Assembly (NCBI GenBank): GCA_018712265.1
Contig: DVHF01000067.1
Location: forward strand, 1-32,221
DNA: 32,221 bases
Direction of reading: 5' to 3'
From: Candidatus Gallacutalibacter pullicola
GTDB taxonomy: Bacteria; Bacillota; Clostridia; Oscillospirales; Acutalibacteraceae
The position numbers and the translations under genes are program-made. Positions 1 to 8,859 of this stretch are shown one piece after another. Below the pieces are notes generated by a model. The model made no database searches, was not told where the DNA came from, and saw nothing but the letters and a program-made list of their open reading frames with translations. The first letter of the stretch is position 1; every line of letters begins with the position of its first letter.

Positions 1-17
1 TCTTCATTGTGTAACAT
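1..17 (-). CDS. 5' end of a gene running off the left edge
   Basis: Only the first codons are inside the window. On the minus strand an ATG at 17-15 is preceded by AGAGGTGAAAGTT, a good ribosome binding site at normal spacing, and continues M-L-H-N-E before the edge. The product cannot be named. A TTGACA-like hexamer lies upstream on the same strand near 50-55, without a convincing -10 at standard spacing. Confidence 0.3.
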
Positions 18-120
18 AACTTTCACCTCTACCTTAATCATAGGGCCTTTGTCAAGTTTGTGCGTCATTTATCTGGGGTGCTATAGTACAGACTATAATG
101 AAAAACGGACATGGCAATGA

Positions 121-294
121 AGAGGGAAAGCACCTGAAAGATGGACCACGTACACTGCGCTTTTGAGAGCCGGCGAATCGGGGATAAAAGTGAATTTTAA
201 GAACCTCTTGGATTTGTCAAACAGCTTCTCAAAGAATAAAAAGGAGGTGTTGGAGAAGAAAGATAAATCAGAGCGGTTTCTAAAAAGTAAATAA
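121..294 (+). other. Short open frame, possible gene remnant in the leader region
   Basis: This 57-codon frame is open from a TGA at 118 to TAA at 292. Its lysine-rich end (KNKKEVLEKKDKSERFLKSK) looks more protein-like than random. It has no convincing start: a GTG at 190 is preceded by GGGGAT, and a perfect AAGGAGGTG at 240-248 lies inside the frame with no well-spaced start after it. An adjacent frame from the ATG near 98 also reads plausibly for about 22 codons. It could be the frameshifted tail of a lost gene. I do not recognise the family. The rest of 18-432 shows nothing else I can name. Confidence 0.15.
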
Positions 295-398
295 TTAAGA
301 GAGTTTTATCCCTTTCCCTGTCCTTCCTTGCTTGTACTAACAGCGTAAAACGACTAATGAAATCCATGTAAAACAGCAGTACGAAAATAGTCTCCTGA

Positions 399-422
399 AT
401 GAACGATATATAATATTCATTT
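399..422 (+). promoter_or_regulatory. Inverted repeat centred on a -10 element, promoter of the ABC importer operon
   Basis: AATGAA (399-404) and TTCATT (417-422) are perfect 6-bp inverted arms flanking TATAAT (410-415). No good -35 hexamer sits 16-18 nt upstream (AATAGT at best), which fits a regulated promoter. Transcription would begin near 423, too close to use the upstream GTG at 433 and leaving about 70 nt of leader before the ATG at 496. Confidence 0.4.
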
Positions 423-495
423 TACAAGAAAGGTGGCCGCACAACTTCGCAATTCTACAATTATTAGTGATGATGCGGTCAGAATGGTGATAAAA

Positions 496-1875
496 ATGAA
501 GAAGGTATTCAGCCTTTTGCTGGCCTCGTTAATGGTTGTTTCCGCTCTTGGCGGATGCAGCAGTTCCAACAGTTCTTCCGCTTCCGGCAATTCTGCATCG
601 GAAACCTCTACGGCGGGAGAAAGCACGGCGCAGTCCGCAAGTACAGCCGAAAATTCAGCGGATGCCGGAGAAGTACAGATCGACTTCTGGCATTCCTTCA
701 GCTCGGGAACCAATTTGGATTGTATCGAGAAAATTATCTCCGATTTTAACGCGGCCCACGAAGGGGAGTACGAAGTGGTTGGAACCTATCAGGGCGGGTA
801 TGCCGATATCCTTTCCAAGCTCACCGTAGGCTTTGCGGCAGGCGAATGCCCGGCTGTTTCGTTCTGTGACTCGGTCGATACACCGCAGCTGATTATGAAC
901 GATATGCTCGTTGACCTGAGTACATATGCGGAAGAAAACGATCCTTCTTTCGATTTTGGACAATATATTCCCGGCCTGATGAATTACGGCACCGGTCCTG
1001 ACGGCGACTACTACGCATTGCCGTGCGGCCGTTCTACACCGCTGATGTATCTCAACCTTGATATCGTGGAGGATGCCACCGGTTCCAAAACGATTCCGGA
1101 TACACGCGATCAGCTCGTCTCCCTGCTGGAATCTGTCCGCGACAACACGGAGGCCACGCCTTTCATGGCTGATATGGTGTGCTGGTATTTTGGCAATTTC
1201 CTGACCAGCTCCGGAGGACATTTCCTCAGCGCCGACGGCAATACCTCTTATCTTGCTGTTGACAACGCCGCTCTCAACGCTTTCACCTTCTGGAACGATT
1301 TGAAAGAACAGGGTCTGTACAAGGCTGCTACGGTCGACGGCCTGAATGCGACGGATCAATTCATCAACGGCGATGTGGCTGTGATTTACCAGTCCACAGG
1401 CAGCATGACTCAGATTTACGACAATGCCCAGTTCGATATTGGAGTTGGTTTCCTGGTGGCCGATGAGTGCTACTCTGTTGCAACCGGCGGCAATAATCTC
1501 ATCATTATGAATACGGCGAGCGACGAAGAAATCGCTGGCGGATGGGAATTCATCAAGTATGCCACAAGCCTCGAAGTCAACGCCTATATCAACGAGGAAA
1601 CCGGATATATGCTTAACAATGTCAATTCCGGCTCCCTGGAGTCTGTCCAGAAGCTGTGGGAAGAAAAGCCGCAGTACAAGGTGGCTTATGACCAGCTTCA
1701 GTATGTGGACGACCAGTATGTCTCCCCGTACTTTGCTTCCCTGAACCAGGAAATCGTTGCCCTGCTCACCCAGATGCTTCAGGACGGCAGCCTCACTCCG
1801 GAACAGGCCACAGAACAGCTTCTGCTTATCTGTGACGAGCTCCTGCCCGGCGGCAACGCAGAAACCTATCCGTAA
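496..1875 (+). CDS. ABC importer substrate-binding lipoprotein, UgpB-like
   Basis: Extracellular solute-binding lipoprotein of a family-1 (MalE/UgpB-type) importer. Starting at ATG 496 gives a textbook lipoprotein signal: MKK, a hydrophobic stretch, then LGGC with Cys21 as the lipidated residue, followed by a Ser/Ala/Glu-rich linker to about residue 60. The frame is open back to GTG 433, but that would put 21 residues ahead of the signal peptide. GGTGAT four bases before 496 can pair with 16S rRNA. The mature part shows UgpB-like features: a DFWHSFSSG start, a YQGGYADIL segment, ALPCGRSTPLMYLN, FINGDVAVIYQSTGS and a GGNNLIIM hinge region. It heads an operon with its ATPase and permeases. Ligand inferred only: glycerol-3-phosphate, glycerophosphodiester or a related compound; a sugar is not excluded. 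Confidence 0.85.
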   Translation: MKKVFSLLLASLMVVSALGGCSSSNSSSASGNSASETSTAGESTAQSASTAENSADAGEVQIDFWHSFSSGTNLDCIEKIISDFNAAHEGEYEVVGTYQGGYADILSKLTVGFAAGECPAVSFCDSVDTPQLIMNDMLVDLSTYAEENDPSFDFGQYIPGLMNYGTGPDGDYYALPCGRSTPLMYLNLDIVEDATGSKTIPDTRDQLVSLLESVRDNTEATPFMADMVCWYFGNFLTSSGGHFLSADGNTSYLAVDNAALNAFTFWNDLKEQGLYKAATVDGLNATDQFINGDVAVIYQSTGSMTQIYDNAQFDIGVGFLVADECYSVATGGNNLIIMNTASDEEIAGGWEFIKYATSLEVNAYINEETGYMLNNVNSGSLESVQKLWEEKPQYKVAYDQLQYVDDQYVSPYFASLNQEIVALLTQMLQDGSLTPEQATEQLLLICDELLPGGNAETYP

Positions 1876-1962
1876 CGCAGGGGATTATCAGCCCAATCAT
1901 TTCCGATATGTTTTTTGAGAAAGGCGCTGCCGCAGGCTTATCCTGCTGCACAAATGCAAAAT

Positions 1963-1997
1963 GGCAGTCAAAAGAATTTCTTTTGACTGCCTGTCAT
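1963..1997 (+). terminator. Strong hairpin after the binding-protein gene
   Basis: GGCAGTCAAAAGAA (1963-1976) and TTCTTTTGACTGCC (1978-1991) form a perfect 14-bp palindrome, in practice about 12 bp with a 5-nt loop, followed by TGTCATTTTTTAA. It lies 88 bp past the stop of the binding protein and ahead of the ATPase gene. A partial terminator or mRNA-stabilising hairpin here would give an excess of binding protein over transporter subunits, a common arrangement. Confidence 0.8.
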
Positions 1998-2070
1998 TTT
2001 TTAAGGTCGGGAACGGAAAGCGCCTTTCTGTGATTTACACTCCAGAATGGGAACGGAGAGAAAGAAGAAG

Positions 2071-3117
2071 ATGGCAAAAATAGAATTAAGGAACGTATCG
2101 AAGCGCTTCGGTAATACAACTGTTGTGGAAAACTTAAATCTTACGATTGAAGATGGCGAGTTTGCGGTTCTGATCGGTGCGTCCGGATGCGGGAAAACGA
2201 CACTTTTGAGAATGATTGCCGGCATTGGTCCGCAGAGTTCCGGACAGGTGCTGATGGACGGCCAGGATATTTCCGATTTGCCGCCGGGAAAACGCGATCT
2301 GGCGATGGTTTTCCAGAACTACGCAATTTATCCGACGATGTCTGTGCGCGGAAATATCGAGTATGGCCTGAAGAATAAAAAGGTTCCGGCCGCGGAGCGA
2401 AACAGGCTGATTGAGGAAATCAGCGGGATTCTGGGGATCACGGAATATCTCGACCGCAGGCCCTCTCAGCTGTCCGGCGGCCAGCGCCAGCGCGTTGCCC
2501 TGGCGCGCGCGATGGTCAAAAAGCCAAAGGTGTTTTTGATGGATGAGCCGCTCTCGAATCTGGACGCAAAGCTGCGCAGCCATATGCGCGTCGAACTCAT
2601 TGAGCTGCACAAGAAGCTCAAAACCACGTTTGTGTATGTTACGCACGATCAGGTGGAGGCCATGTCTATGGCCGACAGGATCATCTTGATGGACAAGGGC
2701 ACCATTCAGCAGGAGGACTGCCCGGCTGAGATTTACAACAATCCCTGCAACCGCTTTACCGCACAGTTTATCGGTTCGCCTCAGATGAATATTCTGGAGA
2801 TTCCGGGTTCGGAGTTCTCCTTTGGCTTCCGTCCGGAAAAAATTGTGCTGTCTGAAACAGAGCTCCCCGATAAATTCCTGCAAACGAAGGGCTCCATCAT
2901 TACCAAGGAGATGCTGGGCAGCGAGACGCTGTATCAGCTTGGCTTTGACGGGATCTCCATCATGGCGAAGAGCCTGACGGATCGGTTTGACGACAATGTC
3001 TATTTCTCGTTAAACCGGGAGGATATCCTGATTTTTGACAAGGACGGCAAGCGTGTTTACAGCAGCGACAGCCGTTTTGACAGCGTACTGGAAAAGGTAG
3101 GAGGGATGAAAAAATGA
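2071..3117 (+). CDS. ABC importer ATPase, UgpC/MsmK type
   Basis: Cytoplasmic nucleotide-binding subunit powering the importer encoded around it. Walker A GASGCGKTT is at residues 36-44, a Q-loop in MVFQNYAIYP at about 79-88, signature LSGGQRQR at 134-141, Walker B VFLMDEP at 154-160 and the switch His in YVTHDQ at about 193. The roughly 110-residue C-terminal extension is the TOBE/OB domain typical of MalK/UgpC; at 348 residues the protein is slightly shorter than the usual 360-370. The start at 2071 has GGAGAG about 10 nt upstream; an in-frame ATG at 2047 lacks a site. The stop overlaps the next start as ATGA, implying translational coupling to the permease. Confidence 0.93.
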   Translation: MAKIELRNVSKRFGNTTVVENLNLTIEDGEFAVLIGASGCGKTTLLRMIAGIGPQSSGQVLMDGQDISDLPPGKRDLAMVFQNYAIYPTMSVRGNIEYGLKNKKVPAAERNRLIEEISGILGITEYLDRRPSQLSGGQRQRVALARAMVKKPKVFLMDEPLSNLDAKLRSHMRVELIELHKKLKTTFVYVTHDQVEAMSMADRIILMDKGTIQQEDCPAEIYNNPCNRFTAQFIGSPQMNILEIPGSEFSFGFRPEKIVLSETELPDKFLQTKGSIITKEMLGSETLYQLGFDGISIMAKSLTDRFDDNVYFSLNREDILIFDKDGKRVYSSDSRFDSVLEKVGGMKK

Positions 3118-3998
3118 AGTCCGACAGACTCCGTGAAAAATGTATCCCTTATCTTTTCGTGATTCCGGCCATGCTGTTCCTCGTTGTCTTTACGCTGTAC
3201 CCGCTCATTTACATGATTTACCTGTCCTTTACGGACTGGACGCTCGTATCCAAAACGAAAAACTTTGTCGGGTTTGACAATTTTGAATATATCTGGCAGC
3301 GTGCGGACTTCCTCAACGCATTGGGAAATACCTTTTTTTACACCTTCTGGACCGTTCTGACACTGATGATCGCTTCGATCCTTTTTGCCGTGTGGCTGCA
3401 TAAGGATACGCGTCTGAACAGCTTCACGCGCACGGCGATGTTTACGCCCCATGTCATCGCGCTGCTCTCTGTTTCCATGGTCTGGTCCTGGCTGATGAAC
3501 GAGGATACCGGCCTTTTAAATATGCTTCTTCAGTCCGTGGGGCTGCCCACCTCCCGCTGGCTGAATTCCAGTGATACGGCTATGGGCTCCATTGTCCTCG
3601 TCTCGTGGTGGCAGTCGGTGGGGTATTACACGCTGATCATTTTCGCTGCGCTTCAGGGGATCCCCTCAGAAATTTATGAAGCGGCCGATCTCGACAGCGC
3701 CGACCCGATAAATCGCTTTTTCAGGATCACCCTCCCGATGATTTCACCGCAGGTGTTTTTGTGCCTGATCACCATGACGATCGGCTCGTTCAAGGTTTTT
3801 GAGACGATCAAGGTCATGACAGCCGGCGGTCCGGGAAAATCCACACAGGTACTGGTCTACTATATCTACATTACTGCGTTTTCCATGCAGTTTAAAATCG
3901 GCATTGCCAGCGCCGCCGGTACGGTTCTGCTGATTATTGTCGGCCTGCTGACTATCCTGTACTTTGCGTTCCTTTCCAAAAAGGTTTTCTACCAATGA
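3114..3998 (+). CDS. ABC importer permease, MalF/UgpA type
   Basis: Integral membrane subunit of the carbohydrate-type ABC importer, 294 residues with about six membrane helices. The first helix (YLFVIPAMLFLVVFTLYPLI) is characteristic of the UgpA/MsmF group. The EAA loop that contacts the ATPase reads EIYEAADLDSADPINRFFRITLPM around residues 185-208, with the conserved EAA-x3-G region in its usual UgpA form. TAGGPGKSTQVLVYYIY near residues 240-256 is also typical. The ATG overlaps the ATPase stop by 4 nt, and its ribosome binding site (GGAGGG) lies in the end of the ATPase gene. Confidence 0.92.
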   Translation: MKSDRLREKCIPYLFVIPAMLFLVVFTLYPLIYMIYLSFTDWTLVSKTKNFVGFDNFEYIWQRADFLNALGNTFFYTFWTVLTLMIASILFAVWLHKDTRLNSFTRTAMFTPHVIALLSVSMVWSWLMNEDTGLLNMLLQSVGLPTSRWLNSSDTAMGSIVLVSWWQSVGYYTLIIFAALQGIPSEIYEAADLDSADPINRFFRITLPMISPQVFLCLITMTIGSFKVFETIKVMTAGGPGKSTQVLVYYIYITAFSMQFKIGIASAAGTVLLIIVGLLTILYFAFLSKKVFYQ

Positions 3999-4045
3999 AC
4001 CGCGCAGTGCATTTAAAAAGATTGATCCAGAAAGGAAACAGCAAT

Positions 4046-4912
4046 ATGCAAAATCAAGTTGGAGCTGCTGCGGTAAGCCCGCAGCAAAAAGCCATACAGA
4101 AAATTCTATGGTTCATCGGTATGCTGGCAAAGCTGGCTGTTATCGTCGTGTTTTTATTTCCGTTCCTGTGGATGCTTTCCACATCTCTCAAAACCTATAA
4201 TGAGGCCATTGCATACCCGCCCACACTGTTCATGGAGCAGCCTCAGTGGGAAAATTTCGCAGCAGTTTGGAACAGCGGCAATTATCCGCTGTACTTTCGC
4301 AATTCCATCGTTGTCACCCTTGCGATCCTTGTGATACAGCTGATTGTTTCCGTCCCCTGCGCTTACGCGCTGGCGCGGTATAAATTCCGTGGGGCGGGGC
4401 TGTGCTTTGCCGTTGTCCTGATTGCGTTCATGGTTCCCGGACAGCTGACGTTCGTCTCCATCTATATCATGTTTGCCGACCTTGGCATCCTCAACACCTT
4501 ATGGCCGCAGATCCTGCCCTTTGGTGCAAACGCGTTCGGAATCTTTATGCTCCGTCAGGCGTTCAAGCAGATCCCGGAGGAGATTGTGGAATCCGCGCGG
4601 CTCGACAGCGGATCCGAGCTGTCCATCATGTTCCGCATCCTGCTGCCTATGGCGAAGTCGTCCCTCGTCGCTGTGACGCTCTTCAGCTTTATTTCCCACT
4701 GGAATGACTATTTCTGGCCGTTCGTCATGACGAACGTCGATGAAATCCGCCCGCTGACTGTTGCAATCGCCCAGCTGCGCGACTCCGAAAACGGCAGCAA
4801 GTGGCAGATCGTTATGGCAGGCAACGTGATCCTTGTGATGCCGATCCTTGTGGTGTATATGTTCCTTCACAAGCGCATCATCAACGGTTTTGTATACGCC
4901 GGTATCAAATAA
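4046..4912 (+). CDS. ABC importer permease, MalG/UgpE type
   Basis: Second membrane subunit, 288 residues and about six helices, pairing with the MalF-type permease. The first helix ends in FPFLWMLSTSLKT, the usual MalG-family entry motif, and the EAA loop reads EEIVESARLDSGSELSIMFRILLPM. I place the start at 4046 because AAAGGA lies 8-12 nt upstream. An in-frame ATG at 3995 overlaps the previous stop (ATGA) but would add 17 polar residues with a weaker site; either may be used. The 76 bp to the next gene contain no terminator, so the phosphodiesterase is probably in the same transcript. Confidence 0.9.
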   Translation: MQNQVGAAAVSPQQKAIQKILWFIGMLAKLAVIVVFLFPFLWMLSTSLKTYNEAIAYPPTLFMEQPQWENFAAVWNSGNYPLYFRNSIVVTLAILVIQLIVSVPCAYALARYKFRGAGLCFAVVLIAFMVPGQLTFVSIYIMFADLGILNTLWPQILPFGANAFGIFMLRQAFKQIPEEIVESARLDSGSELSIMFRILLPMAKSSLVAVTLFSFISHWNDYFWPFVMTNVDEIRPLTVAIAQLRDSENGSKWQIVMAGNVILVMPILVVYMFLHKRIINGFVYAGIK

Positions 4913-4988
4913 GTAAAATTTCTTTCTCTGCCAATCCGTTCAGGCGGCGCATTTTAGCGAATGTTTTCATTCAGGAGGAATCAGCAAT

Positions 4989-6284
4989 ATGGCAAAGTAT
5001 ACGGTTGTAATTTCAGAGGACGCACTTCTATATGACGACTGGGAGATACTCAGGCAGCTTCCGGCGTTTTCTTCCATTTGGGACAGGGCGGCTATGGTCA
5101 AGCGGATGCGTTCCGTCTATCCCACCATTACCTATCCCTGCCACACCACCATGCGCACCGGATGTTTTCCGGACCGGCACGGCGTGATTAACAACGAGCA
5201 GACAATTCTCGGCGAGGTTTCGTCGCTGTGGGAACACTTTAACCACATTGTAAAGGTTCCTGATATTTTTGATCTTGCCAAGTCGATGGGGATGACGACA
5301 GCGGCCGTATTCTGGCCGGTGACGGGAAAGCATCCGCACATTGATTACCTCGTTGATGAGTACTGGCCGCAGCGTCCCGGAGAGGATGAAGCCGAGTGCC
5401 ATAAAGACGCAGGCTCCAGCGAGGAGGTTATGGAGATTATCCGGAATAATATCCATTTCTCCCGCGGCCATCAGAGACAGCATCCGTGGAACGACGAGTT
5501 TGTCAATGCCTGCGCCTGCGATATCATCCGCAGATTTAAGCCCAACCTGCTGATGATCCACCCCGGAAATGTCGACGGCTACCGCCATGAGGCCGGCGTC
5601 AGATCCATGAAGGCGATCCACGGGCTGCACGAGTGCGATCTGTGGCTGAGCGATATTTTGCAGGCGCTTGACGAGGCCGGTATCCGTCAGGAAACGAATA
5701 TTTTTGTCGTGAGCGATCACGGCCAGATGGATGTGCAGGGCAGCATCCATCCCAATGTGCTTTTGCACCGCGCCGGTCTGATCACGCTTGACCAGCAGGG
5801 CAATATCTCCGATTATGCGGCAATCGTCAAGTCTACCGGCGCCTCCTGCCAGGTTTATTTAAAAGATCCTTCCGACAAAGAGATATGGCAGAAAACCTAT
5901 CGCGTGCTTCAGGAAGCCTGCAAGGAAGGCATTTATGGAATAGAACGCGTCTTTACGACGGAAGAAATCGAAGAACAGGAGCATCTTTCCGGCGGCTTTT
6001 CCTTTGTTCTGGAAAGCAACGGCGTGTACTCCTTCGGCAACGATTGGAGGGAGCCGATCCTGCGCACATTCGACACGACCGATTATAAGCTCGGACACGC
6101 CACCCACGGATATCTGCCGGATAAAGGTCCCCAGCCGACCTTCCTCGCATTCGGGCCGGATATTCAGCCCGGTGTCGTAATAGAGCGCGGATCCATCGCC
6201 GATATTGCGCCGACGGTTGCGCACTCTTTCGGCGGAAAAATGGCTGATGTGGACGGCAGGGTGATTTCCGAAATCTTTCGGTGA
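4989..6284 (+). CDS. Cytosolic phosphodiesterase of the alkaline phosphatase superfamily (NPP-like)
   Basis: A 431-residue enzyme with the nucleotide pyrophosphatase/phosphodiesterase fold, expected to cleave a phosphodiester or phosphonate with two metal ions. The nucleophile region PTITYPCHTTMRTGCFPDRH at about 45-64 matches the NPP pattern with Thr48 as probable nucleophile. Metal-ligand motifs are NVDGYRH (Asp196, His200), SDHGQM (Asp243, His244) and the late HATHGYLP (His373). The first ligand segment is unusual: ISEDAL at 8-13 instead of the common DGxR. There is no signal peptide, so it works inside the cell on imported substrate. GGAGG nine nt before the ATG is a strong site. Its place behind a UgpB-type importer suggests it does the job done by glycerophosphodiesterase UgpQ elsewhere; this is inference. 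Confidence 0.82.
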   Translation: MAKYTVVISEDALLYDDWEILRQLPAFSSIWDRAAMVKRMRSVYPTITYPCHTTMRTGCFPDRHGVINNEQTILGEVSSLWEHFNHIVKVPDIFDLAKSMGMTTAAVFWPVTGKHPHIDYLVDEYWPQRPGEDEAECHKDAGSSEEVMEIIRNNIHFSRGHQRQHPWNDEFVNACACDIIRRFKPNLLMIHPGNVDGYRHEAGVRSMKAIHGLHECDLWLSDILQALDEAGIRQETNIFVVSDHGQMDVQGSIHPNVLLHRAGLITLDQQGNISDYAAIVKSTGASCQVYLKDPSDKEIWQKTYRVLQEACKEGIYGIERVFTTEEIEEQEHLSGGFSFVLESNGVYSFGNDWREPILRTFDTTDYKLGHATHGYLPDKGPQPTFLAFGPDIQPGVVIERGSIADIAPTVAHSFGGKMADVDGRVISEIFR

Positions 6285-6301
6285 CGGAAGATCGTTCCCC
6301 T

Positions 6302-8791
6302 TTATAAATACCTCCCCGTGATGCTTTCGGGATTTCCTGCGATTTGGGCGGGCGTACCGGCCGCGACAATCCTGCCGCCCTCCTCGCCGCCGCCCGGACC
6401 CATATCGAGGATGTAGTCTGCGCTGCGGATTACGTCGAGATCGTGCTCGATCACGATGACGGTCGCGCCCTGATCCAGCAGGGTGCGGAACACGCCGAGC
6501 AGCGTCTGCACGTCGAGCGGGTGCAGGCCGATTGTCGGCTCGTCAAAGACAAAGACGGAATCCGACTGCCCCCGGCCCATCTCGCTGGCAAGCTTCAGCC
6601 TCTGCGCCTCGCCGCCGGAAAGGCTCGGCGTTGCTTCGCCCAAGGTCAGGTAGCCCAGCCCCAGATCCCGCAGAACCTCAAGCCGCTGCCGCACAAGCTT
6701 CATTCCGGCACAGGCTTCCAGCGCGGTATTCACATCCATCGCCATCAGCTCCGGCAGGGAATAGGCCCGTCCCGTTTTTTCCTGATGACGCACCAGTCCC
6801 GCGTCCTTTGCGTAGCGCGATCCGCGACATTCCGGGCATGGGATCTCCACGTCCGGCAGGAACTGGACGTCCAGGCTGATGACGCCCGTGCCGTCGCATA
6901 CAGGGCAGCGCAGCTTTCCGGTATTGTAGGAGAAATCCCCGGCTTTCAGGCCCATGCGCTTGGCGTCCGGCGTGCGCGCGTAGATTTTGCGCAGCTCGTC
7001 GTGGACGTTCGCGTAGGTCGCCACAGTGGAGCGGACGTTGATGCCGATCGGCGTAGCATCGATCAGCCTGACGCGCCCGATGCCCTCCGCTTCTATGGAA
7101 CGGACATGGTCCGGCAGCTTCGTCCCGGCGATGGACGATTCAAGCGCCGGGATCAGGCTTTCCAGAATCAGCGTCGTTTTTCCCGAACCGGAAACGCCGG
7201 TCACAACGGTCAGCCTGCCCTTGGGGATCTCCGCTTCGAGCGGCTTCACGGTGTGGATAGACGAGGTGGAGAGGTGGATCCTCCCGTTCCGGAACAGCGT
7301 GCCTGCGTCGGTTTGGCGAAAGCTCCTGTCTTTTCCGGCGAGAAAGGGGCCGATCAGGGACTGCTCGCTGTCTGCGAGCGCGGCGGGGGAGCCCTGGGCG
7401 ATCACATGGCCGCCGTCCGCGCCGGCCCGCGGGCCCATTTCTATGATCCAGTCGGCCTCCGACAGGATCTGCGCGTCGTGATCCACCAGCAGCACGGAGT
7501 TGCCGTCCGCGACGAGATCGTGCATCACCGCCGTCAGACCGCGCAGGTTGGCCGGGTGCAGCCCGATGGACGGCTCGTCGAGCACATACAGCACGCCGGT
7601 GGTCCGGTTGCGCACGGCGCGGGCGAGCTGCATCCGCTGGCGTTCCCCGGTGGACAGGGTGGAGGCGGCGCGATCCAGCGTGAGGTACCCGAGCCCCAGC
7701 TCCATCAGACGGCGGGCGGGCGTCCGGAACGACGCGCAGATGCTTTCCGCCATGGGGCGCATCTCCTCCGGCAGCGAGGACGGTACGCCGTCCACCCACC
7801 GCAGCAGGGCCGACAGCGTCATTTTACAGGCCTCGTCCAGCCCGATCCCGCGCAGCCTTGGCGCTCTCGCCGCTTCGGAAAGGCGCGTGCCGCCGCAGTC
7901 GGGGCAGACGTCCTCCCGGAGGAACTTTTCCACCCGCTTCATGCCCTTTTCGTCCTTGACCTTTGCCAGCGCGTTTTCCACCGTGTACACCGCGTTAAAA
8001 TACGTAAAGTCCAGCTCCCCGGCCTGGTTGGAGTTTTTTGGGTGGTAGAAGATGTGCTTTTTGACGGCAGGGCCGTTGTAGACGATGTCCTTTTCCTGGT
8101 CGGTCAAATCGCGGAACGGGACGTCGGTGCGGACGCCCATCGCGCGGCAGACCTCCGTCATCAGCGACCACATCAGCGTGTTCCACGGAGCCACCGCGCC
8201 CCCGTTGATGGTGAGGGAGTCGTCGGGGACGAGGGAATCGCGGTCCACGGTGCGCACGATGCCGGTCCCGCCGCAGGTGCGGCACGCGCCCTGGCTGTTA
8301 AAGGCGAGTTCCTCGGCGCCCGGGGCGAAAAAGTGCGCGCCGCACTCCGGGCAGACGATCTCCTGCTCCGCCGCGACCGCCAGAGTGGGAGGAACCATGT
8401 GCCCGTTCGGACAGCGGTGGCTCGCCAGACGGGAAAACATCAGCCGGAGGCTGTTGAGCAGCTCCGTGCCGGTGCCGAACGTGCTGCGTATCCCGGGGAC
8501 GCCGGGCCGCTGGTGCAGGGCCAGCGCCGCCGGGACATACAGCACCTCGTCCACCTCCGCCCTGGCCGCCTGCGTCATGCGGCGGCGGGTATAGGTGGAG
8601 AGCGCCTCCAGATAACGCCGGGATCCCTCGGCATACAGGACGCCGAGCGCAAGCGACGATTTCCCGGATCCGGATACGCCTGCAATCCCGACAATCTGGT
8701 TCAGCGGGACATCCACATCGATATTTTTCAGGTTATGCACCCTTGCGCCCCGGATTTTGATCGCTTTGGGGGCTTCTGCCTGCTCTTTCAT
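6302..8791 (-). CDS. UvrA paralogue lacking the UvrB-binding domain (UvrA2/DrrC-like)
   Basis: Double-ABC ATPase of the UvrA family, 829 residues against about 940 for housekeeping UvrA. Walker A sites are GVSGSGKS at 38-45 and GVSGSGKTT at 532-540; signatures LSTGERQR at 379-386 and LSGGEAQR at 724-731; Walker B/D-loops VLDEPSIGLHP near 403 and VFDEPTIGLHP near 747. Cys pairs occur at 147/150, 170/173 and 629/632, 652/655. After LMFSRLASHRCPNGH (about 117-131) the chain passes almost directly to the Zn module, so the roughly 115-residue UvrB-interaction domain is absent. Such paralogues are linked to damage tolerance or intercalating-drug resistance rather than normal excision. Start at 8791 chosen for AGAAAGGGA just upstream. 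It converges with the phosphodiesterase gene, 17 bp apart. Confidence 0.9.
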   Translation of the reverse strand: MKEQAEAPKAIKIRGARVHNLKNIDVDVPLNQIVGIAGVSGSGKSSLALGVLYAEGSRRYLEALSTYTRRRMTQAARAEVDEVLYVPAALALHQRPGVPGIRSTFGTGTELLNSLRLMFSRLASHRCPNGHMVPPTLAVAAEQEIVCPECGAHFFAPGAEELAFNSQGACRTCGGTGIVRTVDRDSLVPDDSLTINGGAVAPWNTLMWSLMTEVCRAMGVRTDVPFRDLTDQEKDIVYNGPAVKKHIFYHPKNSNQAGELDFTYFNAVYTVENALAKVKDEKGMKRVEKFLREDVCPDCGGTRLSEAARAPRLRGIGLDEACKMTLSALLRWVDGVPSSLPEEMRPMAESICASFRTPARRLMELGLGYLTLDRAASTLSTGERQRMQLARAVRNRTTGVLYVLDEPSIGLHPANLRGLTAVMHDLVADGNSVLLVDHDAQILSEADWIIEMGPRAGADGGHVIAQGSPAALADSEQSLIGPFLAGKDRSFRQTDAGTLFRNGRIHLSTSSIHTVKPLEAEIPKGRLTVVTGVSGSGKTTLILESLIPALESSIAGTKLPDHVRSIEAEGIGRVRLIDATPIGINVRSTVATYANVHDELRKIYARTPDAKRMGLKAGDFSYNTGKLRCPVCDGTGVISLDVQFLPDVEIPCPECRGSRYAKDAGLVRHQEKTGRAYSLPELMAMDVNTALEACAGMKLVRQRLEVLRDLGLGYLTLGEATPSLSGGEAQRLKLASEMGRGQSDSVFVFDEPTIGLHPLDVQTLLGVFRTLLDQGATVIVIEHDLDVIRSADYILDMGPGGGEEGGRIVAAGTPAQIAGNPESITGRYL

Positions 8792-8859
8792 AAAACATTC
8801 CCTTTCTGACTGCCGCCGCGCGCCCTGTGCGCCGCGGATCATTGTGTGTCTGCATACGG

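Noticed and set aside
433-495. GTG at 433 as start of the binding protein
   Set aside because: It would place 21 residues before a complete lipoprotein signal and start only about 10 nt after the probable transcription start.
6344-8809. 821-codon open frame on the plus strand
   Set aside because: It is the antisense shadow of the UvrA-like gene, whose ATPase motifs are unmistakable; GC-rich codons keep the opposite frame open.
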